From contig CM038925.1 in assembly GCA_021904315.1 (NCBI GenBank), forward strand, positions 9,116,501-9,180,500: a stretch of 64,000 bases of DNA, given 5' to 3'. This document shows positions 63,161 through 64,000 of this stretch, piece after piece (position 1 is the stretch's first letter; each line of letters opens with the position of its first letter). The stretch comes from Sphagnum magellanicum (Eukaryota > Streptophyta > Sphagnopsida > Sphagnales > Sphagnaceae). The translations under genes and the position numbers were made by a program. A model generated the notes under the pieces. The model did no database searches and was not told where the DNA came from. It saw only the letters and a list, made by a program, of their open reading frames with translations.

Positions 63161-64000
63161 CAATACAAACGTTGATGGCGTACCTCAACATGGCAGGTTG
63201 TTGGTGGAATTTATGAATGGGAGTGCAAAAGAACTTATTTAATGAATTGATTTTCCAAAGTTAAGTGCTGAAGTTGTTTTGTTGAAGAAGTTGGTGTTGT
63301 GATAGAATGTGGTATGATAGTTTTATGTGTTCAAGTACTCATGCTGTACTGGACTTTAAAGCTTTTCCACTAAGCACTAAAATATCAGGACAACAAATGT
63401 AGGAACTACAACATAATAAAAAAAGTGAGTTTGGTGAAGGTGATGAAAGATAATAGGGGACCAAAGAGTTGCTAGTTTGTGAGTGGCATCTAGTGAAAGA
63501 GTGCAAAAATTGCAACTATCTAAGTCATTTGAATTTTGAGAATCCATGGGCTGTAAGAGACCTAGTTGATTCGGAACTTCGGGGATATGGGATTTTGCAT
63601 TGAGTGAGAATTTTAAGGAGTGTGGGGTTGCTATTATGTGTCAATGCTTAAGAGAATAGCTTTTCAAAATCTGCCTAAGCTTAAAAATGGGGAGTGGGCA
63701 AGTTTCTCACTCAAGTGAGTCACTAGATGCCCAACAAAGACCATGATAGCTACTGAGAGAGAGATCCAGGGAGATTTGATTCACTAGAACGCTTCAATTT
63801 GATGTTGTTGCAACTACTTTGTTTAGGCTGATATTGTGGATGTTTTGGTCTTGTAATAAACATTTGGATAGATTCTAGAAGATGACAAAGGTTTTCCATT
63901 TGTGATGATATTATGTTTGTTGAAAACTTGATGCATTTAGTGAAAATTGAGTCATGTTGACCAATCTAATTCAATAGTATATGTGGGATTATTTGGTCCT
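63161..64000. other. Downstream part of the gypsy remnant; no separate gene
   Basis: 63,200-63,600 keeps a faint protein-like character in broken frames and is probably the 3' end of pol. 63,590-64,000 could belong to a 3' LTR (it includes a TAATAAA at about 63,856), but no start, end or partner copy is visible in the window. Confidence 0.35.

Noticed and set aside
63485-63731. 11-bp perfect inverted repeat GGCATCTAGTG...CACTAGATGCC as transposon ends
   Set aside because: An 11-bp match at this spacing is expected by chance a few times in 64 kb, and there is no target duplication or internal structure.
1-64000. CRISPR arrays, rRNA or tRNA genes
   Set aside because: The repeats seen are minisatellites and transposon-derived without regular spacers, and no rRNA or cloverleaf-type sequence was recognised by eye; a tRNA scan was not possible.

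Overview
The window looks like intergenic plant nuclear DNA from a species with a large, repeat-filled genome. It is AT-rich throughout, with one clear intron-containing plant gene and many decayed plant transposons (a CACTA tnp2 transposase, Ty3/gypsy pol, LTR pairs, a MITE). A gymnosperm-like genome would fit the old retroelements and low gene density, but nothing here fixes the taxon. There are no signs of bacterial or organellar DNA: no operons, rRNA or CRISPR.

The one convincing functional gene is on the minus strand at 22,893-25,271. It is a seven-exon homologue of the plant immunophilin FKBP42/TWISTED DWARF 1, with an acidic N-terminus, an FKBP domain, TPR repeats and a C-terminal hydrophobic anchor. 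All introns are short and GT-AG, and the exons join in phase to 395 codons. Its upstream side is built from repeats: a 188-bp-period tandem duplication, then a copy of a dispersed repeat that is itself split by an 825-bp sequence that behaves like a solo LTR. A small exon-like fragment of unknown identity lies at 9,093-9,263.

Layout. 1-1,833: tail of a decayed LTR retroelement. 7,206-7,554: PIF/Harbinger-type MITE with TTA target duplications. 7,681-8,251: dispersed repeat, copy 1. 9,264-22,892: AT-rich, no recognised gene. 22,893-25,271: FKBP42 gene. 25,623-27,345: repeats and solo LTR. 28,265-29,108: decayed coding remnant. 29,109-32,474: CACTA-like candidate whose core is about 1.6 kb of a degenerate 15-bp minisatellite. 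34,266-37,524: decayed LTR element with two diverged LTRs. 38,786-38,990: purine tract. 43,543-44,490: tandem duplication. 47,947-60,533: an old CACTA element with a tnp2 pseudogene. 61,590-63,160: Ty3/gypsy RNase H and integrase pseudogene.

The most interesting structure is the nest at 47.9-60.5 kb. A 6.8-kb non-autonomous CACTA-type element (52,513-59,297, TSD AAA) sits inside the tnp2 coding sequence of the older element. Removing it and one AAA rejoins a conserved transposase motif. A second CACTA-like element (56,469-58,887, TSD CAC) lies inside the first, and a roughly 150-bp perfect-looking foldback (58,097-58,247) lies inside that, giving four layers. I see no new protein system; the novelty is in repeat architecture.
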